Origin: Cryptomeria japonica
Lineage: Eukaryota > Streptophyta > Pinopsida > Cupressales > Cupressaceae
Length of the DNA: 64,000 nucleotides
Direction: 5' to 3'
Assembly (NCBI RefSeq): GCF_030272615.1
Contig: NC_081406.1
Location: 266,520,192 to 266,584,191 of the forward strand
In this document: piece after piece, positions 46,398 through 57,160 of the stretch
Layout of the letters: every line of letters starts with the position of its first letter
How positions within the stretch are numbered: the stretch's first letter is position 1
Made by a program: the position numbers and the translations under genes
Notes under the pieces: model-generated
Told to the model about the DNA's origin: nothing
What the model saw: the letters and a program-made list of their open reading frames with translations, nothing else
Databases searched by the model: none

Positions 46398-46407
46398 AGT
46401 GGGAGAA
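46398..46407 (+). promoter_or_regulatory. Polypurine tract of element E
   Basis: AAGTGGGAGAA directly precedes the TGGGTGTC start of the 3' LTR. It is the usual plus-strand primer of Tork-type elements. Confidence 0.8.
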
Positions 46408-47641
46408 TGGGTGTCTCAAACTTACTGGTTGTGATCTCGATTTGGTATGCCACCCCAACTAATTAGCCAAAGTTATAGTGCTCCATTGAGGTTGTGTGAG
46501 ATAGTGGGGAAGAAAGGAAATTACCTCTTTTTATACCCCACAGAAGAAAAAGACAAAAGCGACTGAGGTCACATGATAGCGGAGAGAAAGGAGACTTGGT
46601 CTTCCCCGCTAACCTATGAGGAAATCAAAAAATAGTAAAAACATTGCGGACTAGAAGGGGTACAAGAGGGAAGTCTCCTCGTCATCTTGCGAGATATTTC
46701 TTAAGGTCGTGGATCGAGCATGAGCTAGTGGAAAAGGTAAGGCGCATGCTTCCCCGCCACCCTATGAATGTCTCCCAAGCCCGTGGATGAAGTGTGGGAT
46801 AAAGGAGGAAGTTAGGAGATCCTTTTTCTTGCCAACCCATGAGGCACTAAGGACCACAACTATCGATAGACTTGTGAGGGGCCCATTGACACAACACTAT
46901 TGGGGATTGGGTGGAATAAAGCTTGATGACAATGAGAACTAATGAGTTACACTTCCATCGGGTAGCGATAAGTCGATGATTGGTCCAAATGGGAACATTA
47001 GCCGGTAAGTCTTTAGAATTCAGCGGAGGCCACATCCAACTAGTTTTACTGTTGAATTGGATTCCGATAATTGGTCCAAGGTGGAGTCTAAGGAATGTGG
47101 TTGGAATTCGGTGTAGATTACACACTGTGTTTTCAACAACAAAAGAATCTGATAGTTGAGTCATATGGAAATTGAACCGAATCGTGTTCTTGATAGATAT
47201 ATAAAACGTCTGAAGAAATGGTTGCAGAGTGGTTGGAATTGGATCAATCAGTTGGAGAAGTTAGTCTATTGGTTAGTTGATTTTTCTGTTGGAGCAAAAT
47301 TACAGACTCCGTTGTGCTTGTAATCTGTGTGATCTAATTTTTCCTGATGTTGTATGCTCTTGAGCTGAGGTTGATTCAGAGTGATTAATTTGTAACTTGT
47401 ATGTAAATTTGATTTACTATAATACAAGTGGTTAGTTCTTTGGTGTGTGGGTTTTTCACATGTAAGAGTTTTCCCACGTGAAATTTGGTGTTTTTCTCCA
47501 TGCTTGTGAATCTTGTTGTTTACACTGTCTTTTGTTATGTGCATCTTAATGACTGCAATTGAAAATTAAAAGTAATCCCTTCTTCTCTCCTCTAAGAAAT
47601 TGACATTTAGGAAGGCATTTTCACACTTCTCTTTCCTTACA
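46408..47641 (+). repeat. Element E 3' LTR
   Basis: 1234 bp, ending CTCTTTCCTTACA. It aligns with the 5' LTR along its length with many substitutions and small indels, for example the block at 46590-46620 absent from the 5' copy. Confidence 0.9.
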
Positions 47642-48100
47642 CAGTGGAGGTATGATTCTTGGATTGACTCCATGGATTTCCAAGTATGTGATTGATAAGG
47701 GAGAGGGCCCTTCACACAATTGTGTTTGGGTCCTTCCCTTTATCAATGAACAACCCTTGGGATTTCGCTCCATATATGCTCCTAACAATCCAAGAGAAAG
47801 AGTTTCTCTTTGGGATTGGATGTCTTGAAATATTCCTAATGTTGATTGGGTGTTGGGTGGTGATTTTAACATGGTGGAGCATCATGAGGATTGTAGCTGG
47901 TCTAACTACTTTAAACTTACCCAAGAAGAATTTGAAAAATGGATTTATTGTCAAAATTTTATCAGTGTCTCTGATCCAATCCATAATAACTTTTCTGACC
48001 ATGCTAATAGTTGGTTTACTTGGTCTAATTGTAGACCTGGTAGTGATAGAAAATTGAGAAGATTGAATCATTTTTATGTGTCTCATAATATCTAGTTGGA

Positions 48101-51100
48101 CAAGTCTTTCTTTGATTATTATGTGCAAGTGGATTATTCAACTACTTTATTAGACCATTTTCCAATCATTTGTTGCCTCTCTTTCTCTCCAAATGTGGAT
48201 TCTTCCTCCTCACTTCCCTTTAAACTTAATGTTTCTCATTTGAAAAATACTGAATGTGTTTCATCCCTTGAGGAAATTTGGAATTCAATCCCCAAACCTC
48301 TTGATGGGGAGTCTTGGATTGCTTTGTGGTATGTTGCAGTTTCTCAATTTGTTGAATTTCTTCATTCCTTTGGAAGAATGGCTCGGAGATGTAAATGTAG
48401 AGAGAAATCCCTTCAAGGGAAGCTTGAACAGGCTAGAAAAAATTAAACTTATGATCCACATAATGAATTGTTGCAAAATCATATAGCTGCTACTAATACC
48501 CAGCTGCATAAAATTGATCATTATAAAGGGCAAGGTGCTAAAATCAAAACCAAAGTTCAATGGATCAAGGATTGGAATAAGGGTTCTAAATTTTTCTTCA
48601 ATTATCTCAATTATAAACACAAAAAAGAGATGATTGATTCTTTAAAGGATGAAAGTGGACATCATATTGATAATGCTCAAATTACTAGTTTATTCTACAA
48701 TTTTTATGAACAACTATTCAAAGAGGATTCCAATTGGACATATATTTAGCAGGCCTTGGAAGAAAGTATCCAGGATTGCATCCCTAACATGACTGATCTA
48801 GGCTATAGAAAATTTTTGGATTGTATTCTCTCCTGGGAAGAGCTTGAGCACACTCTTTTCTCTATGAAACTGTCTAAAAGCCCAAGCTCTCTGGTCTTCC
48901 AGCTGAATTTTATCAAGTTATGTGGAACCATATTAAGAACGATTTCTATATGTTTTATTTAGAAGCCTTTGAGAATGGGTCATTGGGTCCTAATATCAAT
49001 AAAGGCATAATTAAACTCATTCCTGTTGGCAACAATGCAACAAATTGAGAGGGGGGGGTGAATCAATTTGCTGACAAACTCTACAAAACTTAAACTCAAA
49101 TTTAGATTTGATAATTAACAATGAAAGCATAAATCAACATCACATCAATAACACACATAACACCAAGATTTTTGATGTGGAAAACCCGGTTAAGGGAAAA
49201 ACCACGGTGATAACCCACCCACAATGAGATAATACCCTGTTAGGAGTAAATGAAATATTACAATGGGGAATGCACATGCATTTAGGCACACTACCTAGAG
49301 CTCATTGCTCAAATCACAAAACAAGAAGGTCTACAACCCTTGGGAAGGCTCACTGCCTTACGAAAACATTCAAATTATATCTAGAGGATCATCAATTGAT
49401 GAAATAGCATCTCCTCATTGGTTACAGTTCCAATTAAGCACATAACACAAACTCTTCTCTTTCACACTTCTTCACACTTCTTCACACTTCTTTGCACTTC
49501 TCCTCTGCTACTGGAAGATCAAATCAATGTTCACACACACAGATACATCTCTCAAATGAATATTACATGTATTTATACAAATCATCAACCTATATTTCAA
49601 GGTTGGTTCAACCCTCAACACAAATTACAAAGCATATAACCTCACACGCTACAACAACACATGCAAACCAAAACAATGTTGGCTAAGACATAGTTTGGAC
49701 CAAAATCAATACCGCAAACAAGAAACACCTCCATAATTTCACCTTGAACATCCACAACATGCTATAATCATCATGAATATCACATAACATGAAGAACACC
49801 ACCAGATCAAAAAAATGATCAATACCACACACAATGATCAATGCAGACCATCAACACGGATATCACATGATCTAGAAACATTTACAAGAATAATTAATTA
49901 CCACAACAACAACTGCAACGTCACCACTTACTAGAATCATCATCATCATTATACTAAACCTCAAGAACACACACTGAATTGACTATCAAATTGAAAGATT
50001 CACTTGCGGAATTCCAAATCATGAGCCATCTGAATTGATGACACATATGAATGTCCCGAACACACCGCCAAATCCGCAAACAAAGATATTGCATTTCTAG
50101 AGCAATGTGGAGCATAATCCAAAACACTAATCAAAACAAACAACTAAAAACCAACCTCAATACCGGATCTCATAACTCGATCAAATCACCATGCCGACCA
50201 CTGAAACTTCAGTTGAATCAACTAGAGATACTTATCTCAAAACCCTTTAATTTGCAACAACTCATCTGCAACACACTGGCCAAACCAACTCATCCAATCT
50301 GACTACGACACCGGAACACACAGGAATATGTTGACATCAATGACAACACATCATTCCAATAAACTTATCAACAATATCCAACACTTCCTAAAGGGAATAA
50401 TGAGAATACTATTGCTAGTTGGCAACCAATTACCTTATTAAATACTTCATATAAAATCATTGGAAAGGCCTTAGCTATCAGAATCAAACCCATTGTCCAA
50501 GTGATTGTGAGGGCTGAGAAAACAGGTTTTTTAAAGGGAAGATATATACTTGACAATCTTATGCTAGCTTGAGAAACCATGGAATGGGCTCAACAATCAA
50601 GCCAAAATAACTTGGTTGTCAAGTTAGATTTTGACAAGGCATACGACATAATATGTTGGAGTTTTATTCTTAAAATGTTGCAATGGTTGGGGTTTGGGCC
50701 TAAAATTCAGCAACATGTTCAAATGTTGTTTAAAGATGCTACTGCACACCTTATTATCAATAAGAATATGTCAAATTATTTTGAGATACGACGTTCTATA
50801 AGGCATGTATGTCCTTTATCCCCCTTTTTATAAGTTCTTACAGCTGACGCTTTGGGTTATCTTCTCCAAAAAGCCAACCATATGAAGTTGATCAATGGAG
50901 CTTCTATTCCTCAAAATAAGGTGGTAATTAATTCCCACTTTGCAGATGATAGTATGGTGTTCTTGCATAACTTTGAAGAGGAATTGAACAATGCTTTAGC
51001 CATTTTAAACTTGTATTGTGAAATTTCTTGTTCATGTTTAGCCCAGAATAAACTGATATTTGATGAGTTAGCCTAGTCCTATTCCACATTAGATACCAAC

Positions 51101-51551
51101 AGAATGGAGGCAAATCAAACATGGGGAAATCACCATATATCTCGGCATTCCCTTTGGCTTGGGAGTTTCTCTTTTTGAAATGTGGGTTTGGTTTCTAAAT
51201 AGACTTAAAAATAAGCTATTTAACTTTGGTAATAAATTTTTGTCCTTAGTTGGTAGAATTCAAGTTGCCAATAAGATTCTTATTGCAACCCATGTGTATT
51301 ACTCATCTTGTTGGATACCATCAAAGCATAGTTATGAAAAATTGAATATAGTAATTCATAAATTTTTGTGGTCCAAGTGGGATGGGAATGCTGGGTTCAT
51401 TGCTTCTTCATGGTCTCATTGCATTCAACCAAGAATTAAAGGTGGTCTAGGGCTTATCAATCACAAAACACAAGGGACTTGTCTTGTTGCTAAATGGATT
51501 GTTAGAGTTGCTAGTGGAGAGGAATCATGGAAAATTCTTGTCCGTCAATGA
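48101..51551 (+). pseudogene. L1-c reverse transcriptase, split by solo LTR F
   Basis: Frames at 48096-48446 and 48468-48749 hold the linker to RT (KTKVQWIKDWNKGSKFFFN). The fingers follow to IKLIP at 49022, where LTR F enters, and KGNNENTIASWQPITLLNTSYKII resumes at 50390. The palm has LVVKLDFDKAYDIICWSF (50611-50660) and an intact active site HFADDSMVFLHNF near 50940. Thumb-type WFLNRLKNKLFNFGNKFLSLVGRIQVANK lies near 51190. Stops at 48748, 50572, 50831 and 51074, plus shifts, inactivate it. The preserved FADD box differs from the mutated boxes of L1-a and L1-b. Confidence 0.8.
49024..50383 (-). mobile_element. Element F: solo LTR inside L1-c RT
   Basis: 1360 bp, TGTTGGCAAC to ATATCCAACA in plus coordinates, flanked by ATTCC (49019-49023) and CTTCC (50384-50388), a 5-bp duplication with one mismatch. 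Removing it restores the L1-c RT frame across LIP/KGNN. It has no primer site, polypurine tract or coding region. It carries GAGAGGGGGGGGTGAATCAAT 25 bp inside its left end, as the LTRs of A and B do in the same orientation. It is therefore read as a minus-strand Sirevirus-like solo LTR left by LTR-LTR recombination. Confidence 0.8.
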
Positions 51552-52834
51552 ATTGAATAGAAGCCACTATAAAGACAAAATGACAAGATGTCAATTGGTT
51601 TGACAAAATGCTTATGGCTCCTTTCTTTAGAATAAGGGCTTCATTTCCTCTTCAATCCATATGGTCAACATGACAATCAATTTGTAAGTTTTTGAAATGG
51701 TATGGGTCTCTTTACAACATGGTTTTAGTTTTGCTTCAACTTCAATTTGGTGGAATAGACTTATTAATTATCATAGCCAGCCATTGGCCACGAGCTTCCC
51801 TAGATATGCATATTACTTATTCAAAAAGGGGATAAAAGACAATTTAAAGATATTTGAGATTTTGAAATTCTTGGTTGGGCTTCATGGAATAAGATAAAAA
51901 TCCATTATGGGCTTAATAGTAAATATGAACAATTTCTTATTTTTGTTTAGTCATTAGTTCCTCTCGAGTTGACTATGAAGCTTTATACCTCAAGAGTGTT
52001 ACTTTTTTTAAGATTGGAAATGGTTGTCTTCTAGTCACTTCAACCACCTTCCTCTCAAGAAAATTTATTTCCAGTTACTTCTTAGTTGGCACCCTACTCC
52101 TCGTTTGAACCAATAGTGGAAATGCAGATTTAGTTCCAAAATTTGGATCAAATTTAGTGTTCAAGTATGGAAATCTAAAGTTGACTTCGATACCCAAGTG
52201 CTGGCATGGATAATATTACATTACAAACTACCCATGGGAGATAGATTGAAATGTATTATGGTCCAACCAGCTAATTGTCCTTTCTATAATGGCATTGAAA
52301 GTTTGAGGCATATATTTTGGGATTGTTTATATGTTAAAAGGCAATGGTTTGCAATGTTTAAAGACTTTTCTGCTTTTTTTCATCATGATTTGAGTTGGAA
52401 AGAAGCTATTCTTGGTTTTGGCATGCATAATGATGATATTGCTGATTCTACTCAACAAGTGGTTTTAAAGAATATATGGAAGAACAAATGTTCTGTAGTG
52501 TTTTCTAACAATTATCATCATGTAACTAATACTCTAAGGCTTTACTCTGAAATATTTCTTTAGGTGGTCTCTCTTTTCTCGCAGATCCAAACTTTATGCA
52601 AGAAGAATGCCAGGGTTGAGCAACATATACAACACATTAAAGATCAAATTATGAAGTTTCAATGTGAGAGTAAGCTTAGTCTATGTAAAGATGTTATGCA
52701 TCTTATGTAATCATTGTCAGTTTTTTGTTGCCTTAATAGTTGGACTATTGGTAGTTCAACTATGTTTATTAGCTACTTTTGTACCTTCAATTTCGTAATC
52801 CTTAATTGCTTTGTTCAATATATGAAAAAAAAAA
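51552..52834 (+). pseudogene. L1-c C-terminal region and poly(A) end
   Basis: The 121-codon frame at 52198-52563 has KLPMGDRLKCIMV, NCPFYNGIESLRHIFWDC and VKRQW, the zinc-binding zf-RVT pattern that follows RT in plant L1s. The 3' untranslated part ends ATATATG followed by A10 at 52825-52834. No RNase H domain follows. Confidence 0.75.
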
Positions 52835-52954
52835 CATTTTACTTCTACTATGAGATATCTTTACTTGTAAAAAGGTGTTTGGTGTAACAAAGAAATTTGC
52901 ATGCAGCCAACTAAAATGTATGACATATGAAAGAGACACTTAAACTTTTTTTGA

Positions 52955-53160
52955 AAACTTCCGTTATATACCATACATTTTAGTAGCTATCTTGAACACT
53001 CCTTTTATATATCATAGTTCATACGTTTTAATGACTATCTTGAACATTCCCTTTATATACCATATGTTTTAGTGGCTATCTTGAACACTCCCCTTATATA
53101 CTATACGTTTTAATAGCTATTTTGAACACTCCCCTTATATACCATACATTTTAGTTGACT
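52955..53160 (+). repeat. 41-bp tandem repeat, about five units
   Basis: The motif GCTAT(C/T)TTGAACACTCCCCTTATATACCATAC... recurs with TGAACA at 52993, 53041, 53082 and 53123. The spacings are 48, 41 and 41 bp; the 48-bp interval has an extra 'tagttca'-type insert. Partial units flank it. Confidence 0.85.
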
Positions 53161-53205
53161 AAATAGCCACAAACATGTAACAATCTACATGACCATGAGT
53201 TCTAA

Positions 53206-53369
53206 TGCACCCCCGGCCCGGCCCGACCCACCCCAAAAAAATAAGAAGAAAGAAAGAAGAAAGAAAAAAAGAAGAAAGAGAAAGAAGGTATCGAGATCGA
53301 AACCCACAGACTTTGACCATTACTAGAGTCAAAAAGCCTAAAAGTGGCAGCGAACTTGCGCTTTATCAA
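53206..53369. other. C-rich then GA-rich tract before the Tekay element
   Basis: CCCCCGGCCCGGCCCGACCC at about 53211-53232 is followed by (GAAA)n-like purines to 53288, then unique sequence up to the LTR. The 76-codon ORF over this tract is repeat-derived and not called. Confidence 0.7.
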
Positions 53370-53727
53370 TGTCACAACCCTCCTTTATCACCTTTTGATT
53401 TAAATACAAAACTCTATTATATTTCTTTTGGATAAACTATTGAATGAATATTGTAAAAGAATTAAAAATAAATAAAAATAAAATAAATAATAATAAATCA
53501 CACACACATGGAATACATATATATATATTTTTTAATTGGTTATTTAATTTCCCTCACCCAAATTAAGGCACATGTTGTAGGAGGAATAAGAAGCTTCTAG
53601 AGGCTTCTCCACCACCCTGCATGTAACTCTTCCCACTAAGCCTAATCAATTTGCATGGAGGCCAAATTGGGAGAGAATCTCTTTTTTTTTCAATTAAAAA
53701 TTAGGTAGTGGGAATTTGAAATTTCTT

Positions 53728-53735
53728 TATAAAAG
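53728..53735 (+). promoter_or_regulatory. TATA box of Tekay 5' LTR
   Basis: TATAAAAG in TTTCTTTATAAAAGATGTAC, 358 bp from the LTR start. The 3' LTR has the same box at 62201-62208, also 358 bp in. It is the likely promoter of the genomic RNA. Confidence 0.75.
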
Positions 53736-53980
53736 ATGTACAAGTTTCAAAATGGGTGGTTGGCTATTCCATAAGAAATTCTGCAAGTAAAATTTTCCTT
53801 TGTAGTCAATTTTCATTTTCAGCTAAGATTTTGTTGGGAGGACGTCTCTTCAAATTTGGAGGATCAAGGAAGACTCTACACCATTTTCAAGCACCCAGGT
53901 TCTTTCAAACTTAGTTTCGTGCATCTTATTCTTGTTGTAGATTAGATTTGATTAAATTATTTAGGAAATTAGAATCATTT

Positions 53981-54330
53981 GATGAGAATGAGATTCATTT
54001 GTTTCAGATTTTTGATAAGAATTAGTTTCAGTTTTTGATAAGAAGTAGATTAAATTGTTTGATAAAAAGTAGATTAAATTGTTTGATGAGAATGAGATTC
54101 ATTGTTTCAGATTTTTGATAAAAATTAGTTTCAATTTTTGATAAGAAGTAGATTAAATTGTTTGATGAGAATGAGATTCATTTGTTTCAGATTCTTGATA
54201 AAAAGTAGATTAAATTGTTTGATGAGAATGAGATTCATTGTTTTAGATTCTTGATAAAAATTAGTTTCAGTTTTGATAAGAAGTAGATTAAATGGTTTAG
54301 GGGATTAGAGTCATTTGATGAGAATTAGAT
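53981..54330 (+). repeat. Modular repeat built from about 23-bp steps
   Basis: The word GATGAGAATGAGATTCATT starts at 53981, 54084, 54164 and 54221, and a variant at 54317. The first three spacings are 103, 80 and 57 bp, each differing by 23 bp, the length of the GATAA(A/G)AAGTAGATTAAATTG module that is gained or lost. The 3' LTR repeats the pattern at about 62455-62810. Confidence 0.85.
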
Positions 54331-54676
54331 TCATTGTTTTCAGACCTTTTTAAAAAAAAAATTTAGATCCATTCATTTCAAATTTCGATAAGAATTGGAT
54401 TCATCCAGATTAAATCGTTAAAATATCTTATTAAGTTTTAGATTTGAAGAACTAATTCAAAACTACCTTCATCTCTTTTCTCTAGAATCTTTTCTCTGGT
54501 TATTGATTTAAAGTCTGAAATGTATTCTGGTTATTGATTTAAAGTCTGAAATGTATATTCGAAAGGATCTCGCTGTAATCAATCTCTCTAATAATTTTCA
54601 TCCTCTGTAGAAATACGTTTAACATTTCCCCTTTGTGAAAGATTTTCCCTGTGTGTACAAATAAAATTATCTCTTT

Positions 54677-54796
54677 TTTTTCTGTGAATAGATCTCCTTG
54701 TGTGTACAAACAAATTTTCTCTTTTCTCTGTGAATAGATCTCCCTGTGTACAAACAAATTTTCTCCTTTCTCTGTGAATAGATCTCCCTGTGTAGA
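54677..54796 (+). repeat. Three ~45-bp repeats in Tekay LTR
   Basis: TCTGTGAATAGATCTCC(C/T)TGTGT occurs three times, separated by ACAAACAAATTTTCTC spacers. It is also present in the 3' LTR at about 63154-63268. The minus-strand 87-codon ORF over it is a repeat translation, not a gene. Confidence 0.85.
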
Positions 54797-55062
54797 GAAC
54801 AAAAGAAATGGAAAAAAAAAGAAGAAGAAGAACCTCTCTGGTTACTGCTTCATTGTATTTGGTCCCTGAAATTTAATCTGTAACATTATTATTATTATTA
54901 TACCTGTTGAAAATGCAATAACTCCTGCATCAAAAAAATAAAATAATATATATATATAAACATATATATTTATATACATATATATATATATATATATAAA
55001 TAACAAAAAAAAAGAAAGAAATCATTTCAAATTGTAAGAAAAATCCCCTAGAAACCCATAAT

Positions 55063-55217
55063 GCACGGCGTTCAACGTAGAGGAACGGCAGCATGCAGGG
55101 CGGGTACTTTAAAACCGTCGCAGGGTACGGAGGGGGCCCGCGGTATCCCCTCATCCCTGCGGACCTGCGCATGTAGGGCCGCAGGGGTGATGGGACCCGT
55201 GGTCCCCACCCCGCACC
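55063..55217 (+). repeat. GC-rich block within the AT-rich Tekay LTR
   Basis: About 155 bp of high-GC sequence (GCGGGTAC, GGGGGCCCGCGG, GCAGGGCCGCAGGGG words) lies in otherwise AT-rich LTR DNA. It is kept in the 3' LTR at about 63597-63750 with only a few changes. Self-complementary words suggest a structured or regulatory segment. A minus-strand 80-codon ORF crosses it without any recognised motif. Confidence 0.75.
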
Positions 55218-56301
55218 CTATTTACTAACCAAACAAAACAAGTTATTTTAATTAAATTTTTTTTTTCCCTTCTAATTTGTAAATTGAAGTTTTAATTGGG
55301 TTTTTTTTTTATATATATAAAAATACTCTATGTCAATTTCTATTGGTTATTTAGTTAAATTTTTTTTTAGTTTGATAGTAACGACATTTAGGAAATAATG
55401 AATTTTTTATTATAAACTTAAAATATCGTATTTCGACTTAGAAAAATTGGGCTAATATGTAGCAAGTTCATAATTAAATTATCCTTAGTAAGTTTTAAAA
55501 TTGTAGACTATATGCTCTTAAAATTAAGTTACTCAACCCGTTAAGAATCATTGGGACACTTGATTGGTCTTTAGAGATTAACTTACATTAATACAAATGC
55601 TTAAATTTAATCGTTATTTTGGACTCATTAAATCTTCTTACGTCATGCAAATTTCTCATAGATTAATTGCTTTCATTAATGGTTCTTAGCATGCGAGTTA
55701 TTTATGGAATAATTACATCTTTCATGCAATTACTATTATGCAAGTTTTGTGATGGTCATTATTATGCAAATTACACTTCAAGTAGTTATTTCAATTATTT
55801 ACGCTTTCATTTTTGTTATTCGTAGTTAGAAAACTAAACAAAGGAAGTTGGAAAACCAAAACTAGCAGCGTTCGGTATATATGGTGCCTCTGGGTCACGC
55901 TTACGGGTAATGCCGTCGTGTTGAACTACTGCACTTAACGCCTAATAAAGTTGCAATAACGACGTCTGTGGCATCGTCCCTATAAATCGTCGGGGAGTAA
56001 TAAGGGTCATTTGGGAGTTAAAATCCAAGGGGCGGGTAATCCCTCTTGGATTGATAATTTAATAAGATAACTTTTAAATGATTTTCACATCCGTTGAGAT
56101 ACACCATAGTAAACCACTTTTTAAGGATGGTCAAGTTAAATACCCTCATGAAGTTTATTTCTTTATTTATTTATTTCATCTTGAAGGGATATTGGTGATT
56201 TGCAATTGGGTGACGCTCATGATAAGTATTAGGGTCTAGTTATTTTGTTTAGGCCACAAGCAATAGGCCATTTTGAGCCTTCGCTTAAGCGCTATCATCG
56301 T

Positions 56302-56359
56302 GGGTAGCAACCGCAGAGAAACTATCTGGGACACTGACCCTAGAAAGGGTTGCGTACCC
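56302..56359 (+). repeat. Inverted repeat in Tekay R-U5 region
   Basis: GGGTAGCAACC (56302-56312) pairs, with one bulge, with GGGTTGCGTACCC (56347-56359) across a loop of about 34 nt. A hairpin in the leader RNA is plausible. The 3' copy is outside the window, so conservation cannot be checked here. Confidence 0.5.
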
Positions 56360-56769
56360 ACAAATCAGTTTACATCAAACCATAGATTAGAAAATAGAAC
56401 TACATACTTTACGCCTTGATCCCGTGCCGAAGCGGGTATGTAGGCAGTCTTGGGACGGAGTTGTCCCTCATACTCAGGCGTTCGTGGGTAGGGTCTAGGC
56501 TTGGTTGAGTAAGAATCCTAATTGAAAGATAAGATAATCAAATTTAATTTAATTCAATGCATACTCGGAAGGAATCCCGTATGGATTCGCTTGACTTCCC
56601 GAGGCTTTAAGCCAAATTCCGAGGCGGAATTCAAGCTTGTATTATTTTTAATTACTCCTAAGGACGGCGACCTCGGTGCATTCTTGTTAGAAGAGTGTAG
56701 TACTTAGTGAGTGGCTCAGGATCCGAATGGTCCCGATGAGTCTAAGTCTCTGGCCAGAGCATCTCCTAT

Positions 56770-56931
56770 CCCGTTTGGATGGATGCCTACCCCGTATGGG
56801 TAGATGCCTATCCCGTATTGGATAGATGGAATTTTACGTCCCGTATGGACAATTGCCTAACCCGTATGGTTAGAAGCTCATCCCGAATGGATGAATGCCT
56901 AATCCTAATTGGATGGATGCCCAGAGTATGC
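56770..56931 (+). repeat. 21-bp tandem repeat at the end of the 5' LTR
   Basis: Units of the form CCCGTATGG(N)(N)(N)GATGCCTA start at 56770, 56791, 56812, 56840, 56861 and 56882. The spacing is 21 bp apart from one 28-bp step. It ends 75 bp before the LTR boundary, in the part of the transcript that leads into the primer site. Confidence 0.85.
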
Positions 56932-57008
56932 AATTGAATAAAACATAATGAGAAAAAAAAAAATAATACTCAATTTTTGTTGAATCAATTTTGGTGGGTT
57001 ATTACATG

Positions 57009-57020
57009 TGGTATCAGAGC
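57009..57020 (+). promoter_or_regulatory. Primer binding site of Tekay element
   Basis: TGGTATCAGAGC, exactly the initiator-Met tRNA complement, two bases after the LTR end TTACA. Confidence 0.9.
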
Positions 57021-57160
57021 AAAGGTTCAAATCTAGGCCTTGTGCTCACTTCAATTTATTCAACTAGGGGAATGTTTTACAATAATAGAAATTAAATTTT
57101 ATTCTACAAAAAAGGAAAAAAAAACTAACTACATAATTTAACTTTCAGGTAAAACCTAGA

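Larger units (their letters stand above)
41130..47641 (+). mobile_element. Element E: full-length dead copia (Tork/TNT1-like)
   Basis: It has 5' LTR 41130-42347, primer site 42350-42361, gag-pol remnants 42456-46359, polypurine tract 46398-46407, and 3' LTR 46408-47641, giving 6.5 kb in plus orientation. Domain order is gag, protease, integrase, RT, RNase H, which is copia. It sits in the endonuclease of L1-c, whose frame is recognisable on both sides. The flanks GAGAA and CAGTG do not form a duplication. Catalytic residues are lost in protease, integrase and RT, and there are more than ten stops or shifts. Confidence 0.9.
40925..48100 (+). pseudogene. L1-c endonuclease, split by element E
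   Basis: The first part (40925-41129) reads LSWNVKGLSHPHKKFRVKD and FLLEVKI, the endonuclease opening with E in place of QETK. The second part resumes after element E at about 47645 with SGGMILGLTPW. It then shows RSIYAPNNPRER, the DWVLGGDFNMVE catalytic block (about 47840-47880) and SWFTWSN (about 48010). A stop lies at 47827 and another near 48094. The endonuclease would nick target DNA to prime reverse transcription. The insertion alone would have killed it. Confidence 0.8.
39430..52834 (+). mobile_element. L1-c: L1 LINE interrupted by elements E and F
   Basis: On the plus strand there are ORF1 remnants (39526-40630), an endonuclease start at about 40925, a break at 41129/47642 caused by copia element E, endonuclease continuing to 48100, and RT from 48100. 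A break at 49023/50384 is caused by solo LTR F, after which RT resumes to 51551. A zf-RVT-like end and a poly(A) run lie at 52825-52834. Without E and F the LINE is about 5.5 kb. No RNase H domain is seen, unlike L1-a and L1-b. The 5' end is approximate because no target duplication was found. Confidence 0.85.
53370..57006 (+). repeat. Tekay element 5' LTR (3.64 kb)
   Basis: It starts TGTCACAACCC and ends TTATTACA two bases before the primer site. TATAAAAG lies 358 bp inside, leaving about 3.2 kb of R-U5. It holds three separate tandem-repeat blocks (53981-54330, 54677-54796, 56770-56931), an AT microsatellite (54944-55002) and a GC-rich block (55063-55217). No ORF in it looks coding. Confidence 0.93.

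Noticed and set aside
54539-54802. Minus-strand 87-codon ORF, with a near-copy at 62973-63275
   Set aside because: It is a translation of the 45-bp LTR repeats and is duplicated only because the LTR is duplicated.
54930-55172. Minus-strand 80-codon ORF across the GC-rich block, with a copy at 63474-63710
   Set aside because: It extends into a TA microsatellite (Tyr-Ile run) and has no motif. It is better explained as LTR sequence.
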